Of a stretch of 32,197 nucleotides of DNA, positions 32,079 to 32,197 are shown piece by piece. A program made the position numbers and the translations under genes. The stretch covers positions 1 to 32,197 of the forward strand of contig JAPLDY010000224.1 of the NCBI GenBank assembly GCA_026391595.1, given 5' to 3'. Source of the DNA: Bacteroidia bacterium (GTDB lineage Bacteria; Bacteroidota; Bacteroidia; Bacteroidales; VadinHA17). The stretch's first letter is position 1; every line of letters starts with the position of its first letter. The notes beneath the pieces were generated by a model that was given only the letters and a program-made list of their open reading frames with translations, was not told the DNA's origin and did no database searches.

Positions 32079-32197
32079 GCTGTTTTCCTGTACATCCTGA
32101 CTGCAAAAGCAGTAAAAACAATTGCAATAATTGCCAGTGAATAAATATCCCTGCTGATATCCTGAAATGACGATCCTTTCAGCATCACCATCCTGTT
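32075..32197 (-). CDS. ABC-2-type transporter permease, C-terminal fragment
   Basis: Only the last 40 codons are present, reading NRMVMLKGSSFQDISRDI, a hydrophobic helix (YSLAIIAIVFTAFAVRMY) and RKTA stop. The short amphipathic LKG segment before a final helix with a basic tail is, from memory, the usual end of ABC-2 permeases in Bacteroidota. The stop overlaps the stop of the convergent sensor gene by three to four bases, leaving no room for a separate terminator. The call is moderate because the rest of the gene is outside the window. Confidence 0.6.
   Translation of the reverse strand, partial: NRMVMLKGSSFQDISRDIYSLAIIAIVFTAFAVRMYRKTA

Noticed and set aside
1-32197. tRNA, rRNA, insertion sequences or attachment sites
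   Set aside because: None recognised on either strand; no transposase or integrase frames are present.

Overview
The window comes from a member of the Bacteroidota, most likely an uncultured environmental Bacteroidales-like lineage. Four things point there: type IX secretion (T9SS) C-terminal sorting domains with the YPNP motif, promoter-like sites of the TTG...TAnnTTTG class, a Bacteroidota-type MutL in which the endonuclease residues are degraded, and a periplasmic two-propeller/Y_Y_Y sensor fused to a SpoIIE phosphatase.

Left part (1-4732). A minus-strand cluster runs mutL, then two rhomboid proteases, then the start of a membrane-anchored endonuclease/exonuclease/phosphatase (EEP) protein that leaves the window. 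A second, lipoprotein-type EEP hydrolase lies on the plus strand, divergent from mutL. An imperfect hairpin-forming repeat sits between them.

Centre (4754-26589, all minus strand). Three giant tandem paralogues occupy 18.4 kb. Each has a signal peptide, blocks of exactly seven FG-GAP/VCBS-type repeats with the Ca-binding pattern DxDxDGxxD, paired fibronectin-III-like domains between blocks, PKD and Ig-like stalk domains, and a T9SS sorting domain. Copy 1 (8194-14778) has three seven-repeat blocks. Copy 2 (14846-21194) has the same layout but is broken by a deletion/frameshift of about 270 bases in the last blade of block 3. Copy 3 (21262-26589) has two blocks and a longer Ig stalk. Each copy has its own conserved promoter (TTG-N20-TAAATTTTG) and a leader whose inverted repeats enclose or overlap the start codon. 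Copy 1 is followed within 4 bases by an outer-membrane beta-barrel gene with two N-terminal NTF2-like modules, and then by two small exported proteins, at least one sharing that module. This looks like an adhesin plus surface-assembly or accessory cassette.

Right part (26590-32197). A 339-base divergent intergenic region contains a 29-base near-perfect palindrome. The plus strand then encodes an exported caspase-like (C14) protein and a 1088-residue sensor (14 propeller repeats, Y_Y_Y, one membrane helix, coiled coil, PP2C/SpoIIE phosphatase). The C-terminus of an ABC-2-type permease enters convergently at the right edge.

The most unusual material is the tandem array: 55 complete blades with fixed frames and variable loops, mosaic C-termini, a broken middle copy, and mutually exclusive hairpins around the start codons. 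No function has been demonstrated for it; surface adhesion or ligand binding is inferred from the domain architecture.
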